NCBI GenBank assembly: GCA_030447685.1
Contig: JAUJOK010000045.1
Span: 1-39,846 of the forward strand
DNA length: 39,846 nt
Origin: Armatimonadaceae bacterium
GTDB taxonomy: Bacteria > Armatimonadota > Armatimonadia > Armatimonadales > Armatimonadaceae
Reading direction: 5' to 3'
The notes beneath the pieces were generated by a model. The model was given only the letters and a program-made list of their open reading frames with translations, was not told where the DNA came from and did no database searches. This document shows, piece by piece, positions 1-8,136 of the stretch. A program made the position numbers and the translations under genes. Position 1 is the first letter of the stretch. Each line of letters opens with the position of its first letter.

Positions 1-85
1 TTTGCTTCATGAAAAGCAGAATGCCACTATCGGATTAAATTGTCAAGGTGCATAATGGGGCTGGTAGCATCACGATACCGACTTA

Positions 86-154
86 CGCTGTTTCCCAGCC
101 CCGTTTACGGGGCTTCTCCGAACGAAACAGCCCGTTACTTCAGGGACGGGGCCT
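86..154 (-). repeat. Post-stop hairpin repeat, copy 1
   Basis: Read on the minus strand, a 32-nt unit (154 to 123) starts at the last base of the stop codon of the oxidoreductase gene. It matches 29 of 32 positions of a unit that directly follows the stop codon of the S41 peptidase gene (5636-5667). It is followed by a perfect 7-bp stem, AGCCCCG/CGGGGCT with a 4-nt loop (97-114), and by a GAAACAG complementary to the CTGTTTC in the unit. No U-run follows, so a classical intrinsic terminator is not supported. A role in mRNA 3'-end protection or termination is inferred. Confidence 0.5.
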
Positions 155-1209
155 CATCCCGCCACTGGCACTTCGCGGCCTTCTTCTGCCGAGCGGTAGA
201 TCGCATCCATAATCTGCGCCACCATCAGGCCGTGCTCGCCCGTCACCAGCGGCTCCTTGTTGTCGCGGATGCACTCTACAAAGGCTTTCATTTCCGCATG
301 GTGCGTGTTGATTTTGCTGCTTGGTATTTTCGGCTCGTAGCTGAAGACGCTCCCGTGGCGCTCCTGCGTGATGGAAAGCGGATTGGTCTGCGCGCCGCCC
401 TCCGTGCCCAAAAGCGTCGTTCCGTTGATCTCTTCCTTCAGGTTCGCGACGAAGCTGGATTCCAGCACGACGGTCGCACCGTTATCGAAGCGGATCAGCG
501 CGGCGGCCATATCCTCGACCGTGAAGTTCTTGTAGTCCCACTGGCCCATAAAGCCGACCACGTCCGGGCGCGTGCCGAACTTCTGATAGGTGACGCCGCT
601 GGCATAGGTCGGTTTCGGATGGCCCATCAGCCACAGGGTCAGATCGAGGATATGAACCCCGATATCGATCAGCGGCCCGCCACCCTGCTTCGCCTTGTCG
701 ATGAAGACACCCCAGCCGGGGATGCCGCGTACGCGCATCGCTTGGGCGCGCGCATAGTAAATCTCGCCGACCTCGCCCGCGTCGATAAATTTTTTCAGTG
801 TCTGGTTGCTCGGCGAGAAGCGGCTGTTATAGCCGATCTGGAGGATTTTGCCTTCTCTGCGGGCGGTCGCGACCATCTCCGCCGCCTCGTTCGCATTCAT
901 CGCGATAGGTTTTTCACAGAGGACGTGCTTCCCCGCCTTCAGCGCATCCACCGTCGGCTGAAAGTGGACATAGTTCGGTGTGCAGACGGAAACGCCGTCG
1001 ATCTCCGGCAGCTCCAGCAGCTTTCGGTAGTCCTGGAATGTATGCTGCGCCTGCGGATACTTTTGCGCCGTCTTTTCCAGCGCCTCCGGATCGATGTCGC
1101 ACAGGGCGTAGATCTCGCACTGGTCGGGTATCTGCGCGTATCCCGGCAGGTGCGCTCCGTTAGCGATCCCCCCGGTACCGATGACCCCGATACGAACTTT
1201 TTTCGGCAT
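154..1209 (-). CDS. Gfo/Idh/MocA family oxidoreductase
   Basis: Predicted NAD(P)-dependent sugar or polyol dehydrogenase of 351 residues, a normal length for the family. The N-terminus has the Rossmann motif GVIGTGGIA (residues 7-15), an acidic residue after strand 2 (CDID), the SVCTPNYVH segment, and the conserved CEKP whose lysine is catalytic in this family. A C-terminal alpha/beta domain follows with GGGPLIDIGVHILD, which carries the usual Asp and His active-site pair. There is no signal peptide, so it should be cytoplasmic. I chose the ATG at 1209 because AAGGAG lies 9 nt upstream; the open frame runs further upstream but without a better start. It is divergent from a broken SDR gene, which suggests an old sugar-catabolic pair. 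The substrate cannot be told from sequence. Confidence 0.9.
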   Translation of the reverse strand: MPKKVRIGVIGTGGIANGAHLPGYAQIPDQCEIYALCDIDPEALEKTAQKYPQAQHTFQDYRKLLELPEIDGVSVCTPNYVHFQPTVDALKAGKHVLCEKPIAMNANEAAEMVATARREGKILQIGYNSRFSPSNQTLKKFIDAGEVGEIYYARAQAMRVRGIPGWGVFIDKAKQGGGPLIDIGVHILDLTLWLMGHPKPTYASGVTYQKFGTRPDVVGFMGQWDYKNFTVEDMAAALIRFDNGATVVLESSFVANLKEEINGTTLLGTEGGAQTNPLSITQERHGSVFSYEPKIPSSKINTHHAEMKAFVECIRDNKEPLVTGEHGLMVAQIMDAIYRSAEEGREVPVAG

Positions 1210-1363
1210 GGCATTCAACTCCTTTTTGTCACTGCCGCACTGCGGCGGCGACCGGAATAAGGTTAACCTCTCGGCAGTGCCTTCCCTGCCTTCTGCCGCA
1301 GGAACTGCGCGCCTGCCCGCCGAACTTCCTTCCACCAATGAGGAACAAAGGGATGAATACTTT

Positions 1364-2166
1364 ATGAATATCGATCTGCGCGGCAAAGTTGCCATTGTCA
1401 CCGGGGCAGGACGGGGCATCGGGCGGGAAATTGCGACCACACTCGCCCAGGAGGGTGTCACCACGGTCGTCACCGATATAAAGCAGAACCTTCTGGACGA
1501 CGTGACGCGCGAATTTTCAGAAATGGCTGGGCGGGGACGCCGCGCCTGTGTGACGTGCGCGATTCCGCCGCTATCGTGCCGCTATGGTAGACGATCGTGC
1601 GTGACTACGGGCACCGATGGTTCTGGTCAACAACGCCGGTGTGGCCGGGGTCCGCATCCGTGGAAGAGATGACCGAAGAGACGTGGGATTTGAACCAGGA
1701 CATCAACCTGAAGGGCACCTTTTTCGTGTGCAAAGGCGTGCTGCCCGTCATGAAAAAGCAGCGCGCGGGCCGCATCATCAACGCCGCCTGCCCGCCGCCA
1801 TCGTCCCCAGTCTTGGCAGCGCGGCCTATGCTTCCTGGAAGGCGGGTGTCCACTACTTCACGCGGGTTCTGGCCGGGGAACTCGGGCCATACAACATCAC
1901 CGTCAACTGCTACGCGCCCGCATGATTCCCACGGAAATGAACCACTTCGCCGAGGCCGCCCTGGAGCGCCAGGTGCGTCTTCTGGACACACTGAGCCTGC
2001 GGCGCTGGGGCACGGAAAAAGAGGTCGCCAACTTGATCTGCTTCCTTGCCTCCGATCTGGCCGGGCTACATCACCGGCACCTTAATCGATGTCAGCGGTG
2101 GCAAGTTAGCCACCCAGATTCCCCGTCTACGAGCGCGCCGCCGAGCAGGGCGACTACTTCGAGTAA
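1364..2166 (+). pseudogene. Short-chain dehydrogenase/reductase, multiply frameshifted
   Basis: Classical SDR of about 265 residues broken by at least five frame changes. The fragments in order are the Rossmann start [24 protein letters not shown] (the NNAG motif); [44 protein letters not shown], which carries the Tyr-x3-Lys catalytic motif (YASWK); [30 protein letters not shown] and finally YERAAEQGDYFE before TAA. All catalytic motifs survive; only the frame is lost, at short G or C runs or single bases. It starts at ATG 1364 after a GGAT/AGGA-like site and is divergent from the oxidoreductase gene. Either a very young pseudogene or a sequence with indel errors. Confidence 0.85.
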
Positions 2167-2184
2167 TTCACTTTGGTAAATATT

Positions 2185-2399
2185 ATGGACATAAAGCTAA
2201 CCGATGATGAAGTCAAAGTCCTCCGGGCTGCCCTCTCGACGCTGGTTATCAAAGGAAAAAACCGGCGAGTTGGGCATTACTGCTGGCATGGATCGCTTCG
2301 TTTCGACCGGACGTATCTTCAAAAAGGCGACCGGGAAATACTGATTCTGCTGTTAAAAAACTCGGCGTTAGTTCCGGCCTGCCCGTATCCAACGGCTAA
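2185..2399 (+). pseudogene. Small conserved-type hypothetical protein, frameshifted
   Basis: Unrecognised small protein of about 70 residues. It starts MDIKLTDDEVKVLRAAL, continues in another frame as KTGELGITAGMDRFVSTGRIF and ends KKLGVSSGLPVSNG before TAA at 2397. The pieces join into one sensible helical protein only if two or three single-base shifts are corrected, one of them at an A6 run (ggaaaaaacc). It lies 18 bp after the SDR remnant and may belong to the same transcript. No function can be assigned. Confidence 0.45.
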
Positions 2400-2472
2400 A
2401 CGGGAGCAGACACGCGCTTGTGACGCACGGGCTGATTGGCACAGGGTAAAATGGAAGGGGAGAAAGCCGAAT

Positions 2473-2728
2473 ATGGACACTGCTTTGACAACCGATACAC
2501 CCGGCGACGACGCGGCGGAAACGGCGTCCGCCATTGCCCGCATCATTGAGCAGATTCAGGAAGTCCGATGAGCAGATGAATCGCCCGGCTTAAAGCGGAA
2601 AATGCAATTCTGAAAGCCGAGACGCAAACACTCCGCGACGAGATTCTCGCCAGCCTGCAAAGTGCCGCCTTAAAGCGGAGAACGCTGCCTATTACCTTGC
2701 TGAAGACGTTCACTCATTCACAGCGTGA
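2473..2728 (+). pseudogene. Coiled-coil hypothetical protein, frameshifted
   Basis: Unrecognised protein of about 85 residues. It begins MDTALTTDTPGDDAAETA and IARIIEQIQEV, then after a frame change continues RLKAENAILKAETQTLRDEI, and after another LKAENAAYYLAEDVHSFTA before TGA at 2726. The repeated LKAEN heptad-like pattern predicts a coiled coil, perhaps a dimerising or structural protein. Two frame changes, both in short runs, break it. Confidence 0.4.
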
Positions 2729-3162
2729 CGTATCCGGTTTTCAAACGCTACGTCAAGCGATGACAACACGCGCCGTTGGGTAGGTTCTCGCCGTATGAAG
2801 ATGATTCTCTCGGTTCTACTCTGAAAACGACCCTTTCGTCATACGCTGGTACAGCCTGTTAATGTGGCTTCCGAAAGAAAAATTGCATCCTATTCGTGGA
2901 ATAGCCGACAGGATAAGGGGTCATCAACAGACTGGAAAACTACAGGGGCGATTTTGGCAGGCTGATGGAACGTTTCTGGAAGCTAAACTTCGCGAACAGG
3001 TAGATTCAGACAAAGCTTCGAGATAGATGAGCAGCAATTCAAAACTATCTCGTCATCAAGTACGCCCATTGTTTTCCGTCCCAGAGGAACTATGCCGTCA
3101 AATACAGAGGTTGATACCAATGCAGTCCATCAAAATGCAAGCACCACGCTCTGAATGAAAAT
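2729..3162. other. Low-information stretch with one open segment
   Basis: No complete gene is visible here. A 74-codon open segment on the plus strand (2805-3026) reads RFYSENDPFVIRWYSLL then MWLPKEKLHPIRGIADRI and ends at TAG without a start codon. It may be the upstream part of the nuclease-like remnant that follows, but I do not recognise it. Base composition is visibly more AT-rich than in the flanking intact genes. Confidence 0.3.
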
Positions 3163-3477
3163 TTGGCTGCCGCTTCCAGCCATCGATCCCTTCCACTAAA
3201 TTACGATGAAACCACACTGAAGACAGTAGAGCAGATTGACGTTTGTGGATAAGGAAGGCGGCGGTTTTATTCTTGTGGCAGACCTTCTTGCACTTCAGCC
3301 CAACATGGATATTAAGCTCCATATCGTTGCTCCTTCCAATCGACGGGATAAGGTTTTTCCGAAATGCTGCGCTTCGTTGCATGAACAGAGTCCGCTATCG
3401 GAAAGCTGCACATATATCTCGTATCGGAAGGGCTTTTCAGACTCGGTTTAGACGAATATGTCGAAGAAACCGAATAG
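3163..3477 (+). pseudogene. Remnant of restriction-endonuclease-like protein
   Basis: Fragments in two frames: LPLNYDETTLKTVEQIDV, then FVDKEGGGFILVADLLALQP followed by NMDIKLHIVAPSNRRDKVF, then PLSESCTYISY, ending EYVEETE before TAG at 3475. From memory this resembles a family of uncharacterised proteins with a restriction-endonuclease-like C-terminal domain, in which ELIDVLWL is followed by an acidic core, LLRMADLxALQPNxxIxLYIVAPxERRxKV and PLSExCxxISY. The core between IDV and LADLLALQP, expected to hold the catalytic Glu, is shortened, so an internal deletion is likely. Family assignment is by pattern memory only. Confidence 0.4.
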
Positions 3478-3541
3478 TCGCTTAAGAGTACTAAGCGCAC
3501 CGGCGCAAAGGAATCATTGTCTTGCGCCGGTGCGAGAGATG

Positions 3542-4375
3542 TCAAGCTGCCGTGCTTTTTGAACCACGCCTGGAGGCCGCTTCCAGCCATCCTCGGCGGC
3601 AACTTTGTTGTAGCTGGGGCGGTAATCGGCATGAATGCGCTTCCGACCACGTCCGGAGGGGCTTTTCGCTCTTTTCCGCGCATCTTCTCTGGCCTTTCCA
3701 GCGGAATGCCCCGAGCATACAGGCCGGCGCGCTTTGAGCAAACCGGCGACTTCCAGCGGGTGCTTCGGCTGGAGGAGTGGACTCGCCGGTCAGGCGACCG
3801 TACCAGGCGACACCCGCCTTGAGCGCAGGTTGTGCGCGGCATACAGCCAGACGATGCGCCCGCCCCAGCAGAACCCGGTAATACCCAGCTTGGAAACGTT
3901 GCCCTTGCCGGATTCGTTCGCATATTTCACCGTGTAGTCCAGGTCGAGGACATTACCTGGGCATCGGGCACTTTGGAAACGACCCGGAGATGATCTTGCT
4001 GAAGTCCGTTATCTTCGACACATCACCCTGGCGGGCGTACAGTTCCGGCGCGATAGCCATGTGGCCGAGCTTGGCGAAGCGGCGGCAGACATCCCAGGAC
4101 CATGCTGCGGGACGCCGAATATCTCCTGAACCACCAGCACAACGGGGAAACGGGCCGCGTCCGACGGGCATGGCGCGGTAGGCAGGAATCTGGCCGTCCT
4201 TGGTGGGAATCTTAACCTCACTGGCGACCAGGCCGTTTGTGTCCGTGGTAATCGTCTCCGCCGCCACCGGCTGCACGGCCAGCGCAAAGCCCGCCGCCAG
4301 CGAAGTCACTACAAAACTCGCGCCGCGTAAAATCGGTCTTCGGCAGCAGGCTTTCAGGTCGTCGTTCGCTATCAT
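3542..4375 (-). pseudogene. Secreted dienelactone hydrolase family protein, frameshifted
   Basis: Alpha/beta hydrolase of about 275 residues. The N-terminus (MIANDDLKACCRRPILRGAS, then a hydrophobic run ending PVAAE) looks like an export signal. It continues GLVASEVKIPTKDGQIPAYR, VVLVVQEIFGV, KLGHMAIAPELYARQGDVSK, YTVKYANESGKGNVSKLG, ITGFCWGGRIVWLYAAHN and ends HADYRPSYNKVAAEDGWKR and WFKKHG. GFCWGG carries the Cys nucleophile typical of dienelactone hydrolases and HADYRPSY the catalytic His. The central to C-terminal part is spread over three frames. Start ATG at 4375 has AAGGA about 8 nt upstream. The frame breaks sit next to short homopolymers, so the gene could be intact in the organism. 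Confidence 0.75.
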
Positions 4376-4435
4376 ACGCTTTTTCCTTCTACGGGTTTGT
4401 CTCTGCTATTGTAATGGAACGCTGGGGGAACGTCA

Positions 4436-5635
4436 ATGAGTCAGCAAGCAGCCGCCGGGGAAATCACGCCGGATGCGGTTCTGGACGCGCTGTGGACGGC
4501 GCTGAAGAAAACTATCCGGCCTTTGAGTTTGTCGTCGGCGCGACGGGTGATGCGTGGCGGGACGAATTCCGTGTCCGTCTCAAAATATCACGGAAACAGA
4601 CGCCGCCTTTCCGGTTCTTGAAGAGCTGGTAAACCGCTTCACGACTACCACCTTCCTGCGCTGGCCGGACAAGCCATCCCCACAGTCGCCCGCGTGCGCC
4701 TGGGATATGTGGAGGGTGTTGTCGCCGTGGTTGCTGCTCGCCGGGACGATGTGCCGCTCGCGCCGGGCGATGCGCTGCATCATATCGGCGAAACGGGAAG
4801 CCGAAGCGGCATTTCAAAAAGCAGATTGCTGTCGCGCGCGGCGCAACCGTCTATGCCCGCCGCCAGTGGGCCTGCAACCGGCTTTTGAAGGGCCTGCCGG
4901 TACGACGGTCGATGTCTGCGTTTTTCGCCGTTCCGGGCAGGCGGAGACATTCCGGCTGGAGCGAACAGACTATTGGTCGGAGCAGGAAAGCCGCGGGCTG
5001 GAATCGCGCGAACTGACGCACGATATGGGCTATATCCGCATCCCCTGCTGGAGCGCGCCTAAGGGCACTGACCTGACCGCGCAGTTCGACGATGCACTTG
5101 CCGCGTTCCGGCACAAGCCGCATCTGATTATCGACGTGCGCGGCAACGGCGGCGGCATCGACGCCCTCGCCGACAGTGTCACGGGGCGGTTCCCTGCGCG
5201 CTCCATTGTGAAGAGCATCAGTTTTCACCTGGAAATCCGGCACCAACACCTACGAAAAGACGGTGGAGATTGCCCATCCCCGTGGCCCTGGCGCTACGAA
5301 GGCCGCACCGCCGTCCTGACGGATGAAGGCGCCAGCGCACTGCGAACATTTCGTCAGCGGCATGGAGGCATCTGGGGTGGCTGCCCTCATCGGAAGGCCC
5401 ACGACCGGGGCCTGTGGCTGGTCCAGGAACATCGAGCTTCCCGGCGGCGCGACGCTGTGGTGCTCGCTTACCTTCCCTTTCCACGGCAAGGAACCCTCGC
5501 CGCTGCACGGGATCCCGACCCACATCTGCTGGTGCTGCCGACGCGCTGGAGGCGCTGCGGGCAGGGAAGGACGAGATTCTGCAAGCGGCTATCGACTATC
5601 TGCGTTCCGGAAAACCGCTACCGCAGAAGGAATAG
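4436..5635 (+). pseudogene. S41-type peptidase, frameshifted
   Basis: Protein of about 395 residues related to S41 C-terminal processing peptidases. It starts MSQQAAAGEITPDAVLDALW, has an S41 N-terminal helical segment (VLEELVNRF then HTFLRWPDK in another frame), a PDZ-like middle (PLAPGDALHHIG), then the catalytic domain: MGYIRIPCW, HLIIDVRGNGGG, AVLTDEG and, after a frame change, CEHFVSGMEASG and LIGRPTTGACG, ending LRAGKDEILQAAIDYLRSG before TAG 5633. IDVRGNGGG and the LTDEG...SA region are the family hallmarks; the Ser nucleophile is expected in the latter. At least four frame changes. No clear signal peptide at the chosen start. Confidence 0.75.
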
Positions 5636-5667
5636 AGGCCCCGTCCCTAAAGGAACGGTCTGTTTCG
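5636..5667 (+). repeat. Post-stop hairpin repeat, copy 2
   Basis: A 32-nt unit beginning AGGCCCCGTCCCT and ending CTGTTTCG. It starts right after the TAG of the S41 peptidase gene and matches 29 of 32 positions of the unit after the oxidoreductase stop codon at 154-123 (minus strand). Internal pairing CCGTCC with GGAACGG gives a hairpin. Confidence 0.6.
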
Positions 5668-5745
5668 CAGAAAAGCCCACTAAAAGAACACCTGCCGGGG
5701 GACAGTCTCCTTCCGGGGGTCGGCCGCCGTCCCCACGGAAACAGA

Positions 5746-5767
5746 CCCTGTCCCTTTTGGGACGGGG
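5746..5767 (+). terminator. Strong hairpin between S41 gene and DUF1549 operon
   Basis: A 9-bp stem (CCCTGTCCC with GGGACGGGG, one G-U pair) closes a TTTT loop. It lies in the gap between the peptidase and the next operon. No U-run follows, so Rho-independent termination is not certain; it could be the distal part of the repeat element that starts at 5636. Confidence 0.35.
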
Positions 5768-5874
5768 GAGGCCGGCATTTATACCGGCAAGCGCCAAAAC
5801 AAAAATCACGGTACACTGTCGCAACGCCTGCCCGCTGAAACTATCTAACGGGGTATGCGAAGAGGCAACCGGCG

Positions 5875-8136
5875 ATGAAGCCTTTCCTTGGAATGCGCGC
5901 GGCCTTTGTTTTGCTGCCTGTGCTGGCGGTCTGCGCCGGGCTGGGCATTGCTGCGCCGGGCCGGGAGCAGTCGCTTTCGCCCACCACGATGGCTGCTGCC
6001 CGCAAACCTACGCCGGTGAGCCTCACGAACGACGTTCTGCCCGTCCTCACCAAGATCGGCTGCAACCAGGCGGCCTGCCACGGCCAGCAGAACGGACAGG
6101 GCGGCTTCAAGCTGAGTCTGCGCGGCTGGGATAGCGCATTCGACTGGGAGCAGATCGTCAAGGCCGACAACGGGCGGCGTGTCTTCCCGAAAAACCCGGC
6201 GCGCAGCCTCCTGCTGACCAAGCCGACCGGGCAGGCTGCGCACGGCGGCGGCGTTGTTCTTCCCAAAGGCTCGCCCGAATACCGTCTCCTGCTGCGCTGG
6301 CTGCGCGAGGGCATGACCGCGCCGGGCGACAAAGACGTGTACCTGACGGAGCTTCTCGTCACGCCCGGTGAGCGCGTTCTGCCCCGGCCCGGCATCAAGC
6401 AAAGCCTTTCCGTGACGGCCCGCTACTCGGACGGCACGAGCCGTGATGTCACAAAGCTGGCGCATTATCAGTCGCAGAACGATGCTGTGGCCGCCGTGGG
6501 CGCCGACGGGCAGATTACCGCGAAGAACCCCGGCGAAAGCGCCGTTATGGTCGCCTACGGCGGCGAGGTCGAGACTGCCAATATCCTCGTGCCGTACCCT
6601 GCTCGCACTCCCATAAAGCTGCCTGCGGCGGCGGCAGCAGCGGCGGTGAACGCGAGCTACATAGACGACCTGGTTTACCGTAAACTGGCGAAGCTGGGCA
6701 TCGCTCTCTCAGGCCGAACGTCGGATGCGGAGTTCCTGCGGCGCGTTTATCTGGACGTAATTGCTACGCTGCCGACGCCCGATGAGGTCCGCGCCTTTTT
6801 GCGCGATACGGACCCCCAAAAGCGCGCGAAGCTGATCGACCGTCTGCTGGATCGCCCGGAGTACGTGGATTACCGGACGCTGCGCCTCGCCGATTTGCTG
6901 CGCGTCAACGGACAGCATCTTTCCGAAGAAGGCGCGGACACCTACTACCGCTGGATTCGCGACCGCGTCAGGAAAAACGTCCCCTACGATCAGTTTGTGC
7001 GCGAGGTGCTGACCGGGCGCGGCAGCACCTACCGTTCCGGCCCGGCCAACTATTTCCGTGTTGCGGGAAACCCCGAAGAGCTTGCTGAAACCACCGCGCA
7101 GAGCTTTCTGGGAACGCGCATCGCCTGCGCCAAGTGCCATAACCATCCCTTCGAGCGGTGGAAACAGTCGGACTACTACGGTATGGCCGCCTTTTTCGCG
7201 CGCTTCGGCAAAAAAGGTGGCCCGGAGTTCGGAGAAGAGCAGGTCTTTGTCCGGCGTGACGGCGAGGCGAGAAATCCGCGCACGAAGCAGGTCATCAAGC
7301 CGAAGTTCCTGGGCGGCGCGGAACCCACTATCGACCCGGATGCCGACCGCCGCGCCGTTCTGGCTGATTGGCTGACCGCGAAGAACAATCTCGACTTCGC
7401 GCGTGTCGCCGTAAACCGCCTGTGGACGGACTATTTCGGCAAGGGTATCGTGGACCAGCCGGACGATTTCCGGGTCAGCAACCCGCCCGCCAACGCGCCG
7501 CTCCTGGACGCACTCGCCCGCGATTTCATCACCCACAATTTTGATGTCAAGTACATTACGCGGGTTATCCTGAACTCTGAAACGTATCAGCGCAGCAGCG
7601 AAATCCTGCCCGGCAACGTCAAGGACGAGCGTTATTTTTCCCGCGCTTATCCGCGCCGCCTGCCCGCCGAACCGCTGATGGACGCCGTGGCGCAGGTGAC
7701 GGAAAAGCCGGATCGCTTCGGCGCGTATCCGCCGGGCTGGCGGGCCATCCAGATACGGGACAGCCGCATCGGGGCCTATTTCCTTGAAGTATTCGGACGG
7801 CCCAAGCGTGAGATTCTGTGCGCCTGCGAGCGCAGCCCGCAGCCCAACCTTTCCCAATCGCTGCATCTTATCAACAGCGGCAATTTGAACAATAAACTCG
7901 CCGCCGATGACGGGCGGGTCGCGCGCCTGCTGAGACGTTTCGAGCCGTGGGCACCCGCCGCGCGCGATAAGCGCATTGTCGAGGAAATGTACCTGCTGAC
8001 CCTCTCCCGCTACCCGGCCAAGCCCGAAGCGCAGATTCTGCTCACGCATATTGCCAGAGCCAAAGACCGCCGCAAGGGCTTCGAGGATGCGCTCTGGGCG
8101 CTGCTGAATTCCGAGGAGTTTCTGTTCAACAAATGA
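5875..8136 (+). CDS. Secreted DUF1549/DUF1553 (PSCyt2/PSD1) protein with Big2-like domain
   Basis: Large exported protein of 753 residues of a type abundant in Planctomycetota, Verrucomicrobiota and Armatimonadota. Order: signal peptide (1-27); a cytochrome-like segment GCNQAACHG (62-70); a bacterial Ig-like (Big2) region about 155-240; DUF1549 about 262-470, with IACAKCHNHPFERW (CxxCH at 418-422); DUF1553 about 485-735, with the family signature CACERSPQPNLSQSLHLIN. CxxCH motifs could bind haem c, but in this family that has not been generally shown. First gene of a forward operon; its stop overlaps the next start by 4 bp (ATGA). Such proteins pair with DUF1501 proteins and are thought to act at the cell surface, possibly in polysaccharide use. 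Intact, with no frameshift. Confidence 0.93.
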   Translation: MKPFLGMRAAFVLLPVLAVCAGLGIAAPGREQSLSPTTMAAARKPTPVSLTNDVLPVLTKIGCNQAACHGQQNGQGGFKLSLRGWDSAFDWEQIVKADNGRRVFPKNPARSLLLTKPTGQAAHGGGVVLPKGSPEYRLLLRWLREGMTAPGDKDVYLTELLVTPGERVLPRPGIKQSLSVTARYSDGTSRDVTKLAHYQSQNDAVAAVGADGQITAKNPGESAVMVAYGGEVETANILVPYPARTPIKLPAAAAAAAVNASYIDDLVYRKLAKLGIALSGRTSDAEFLRRVYLDVIATLPTPDEVRAFLRDTDPQKRAKLIDRLLDRPEYVDYRTLRLADLLRVNGQHLSEEGADTYYRWIRDRVRKNVPYDQFVREVLTGRGSTYRSGPANYFRVAGNPEELAETTAQSFLGTRIACAKCHNHPFERWKQSDYYGMAAFFARFGKKGGPEFGEEQVFVRRDGEARNPRTKQVIKPKFLGGAEPTIDPDADRRAVLADWLTAKNNLDFARVAVNRLWTDYFGKGIVDQPDDFRVSNPPANAPLLDALARDFITHNFDVKYITRVILNSETYQRSSEILPGNVKDERYFSRAYPRRLPAEPLMDAVAQVTEKPDRFGAYPPGWRAIQIRDSRIGAYFLEVFGRPKREILCACERSPQPNLSQSLHLINSGNLNNKLAADDGRVARLLRRFEPWAPAARDKRIVEEMYLLTLSRYPAKPEAQILLTHIARAKDRRKGFEDALWALLNSEEFLFNK

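Noticed and set aside
97..114. 7-bp hairpin as a Rho-independent terminator for the first gene
   Set aside because: No U-run follows on either strand; kept only as part of the repeat element.
40..1260. 406-codon open frame on the plus strand over the oxidoreductase gene
   Set aside because: Antisense shadow of a clear Gfo/Idh/MocA gene; Arg/Leu/His-rich with no recognisable motif or ribosome site.
6709..8049. 446-codon open frame antisense to the DUF1549/DUF1553 gene
   Set aside because: High GC makes long antisense frames; the sense strand carries all family signatures.
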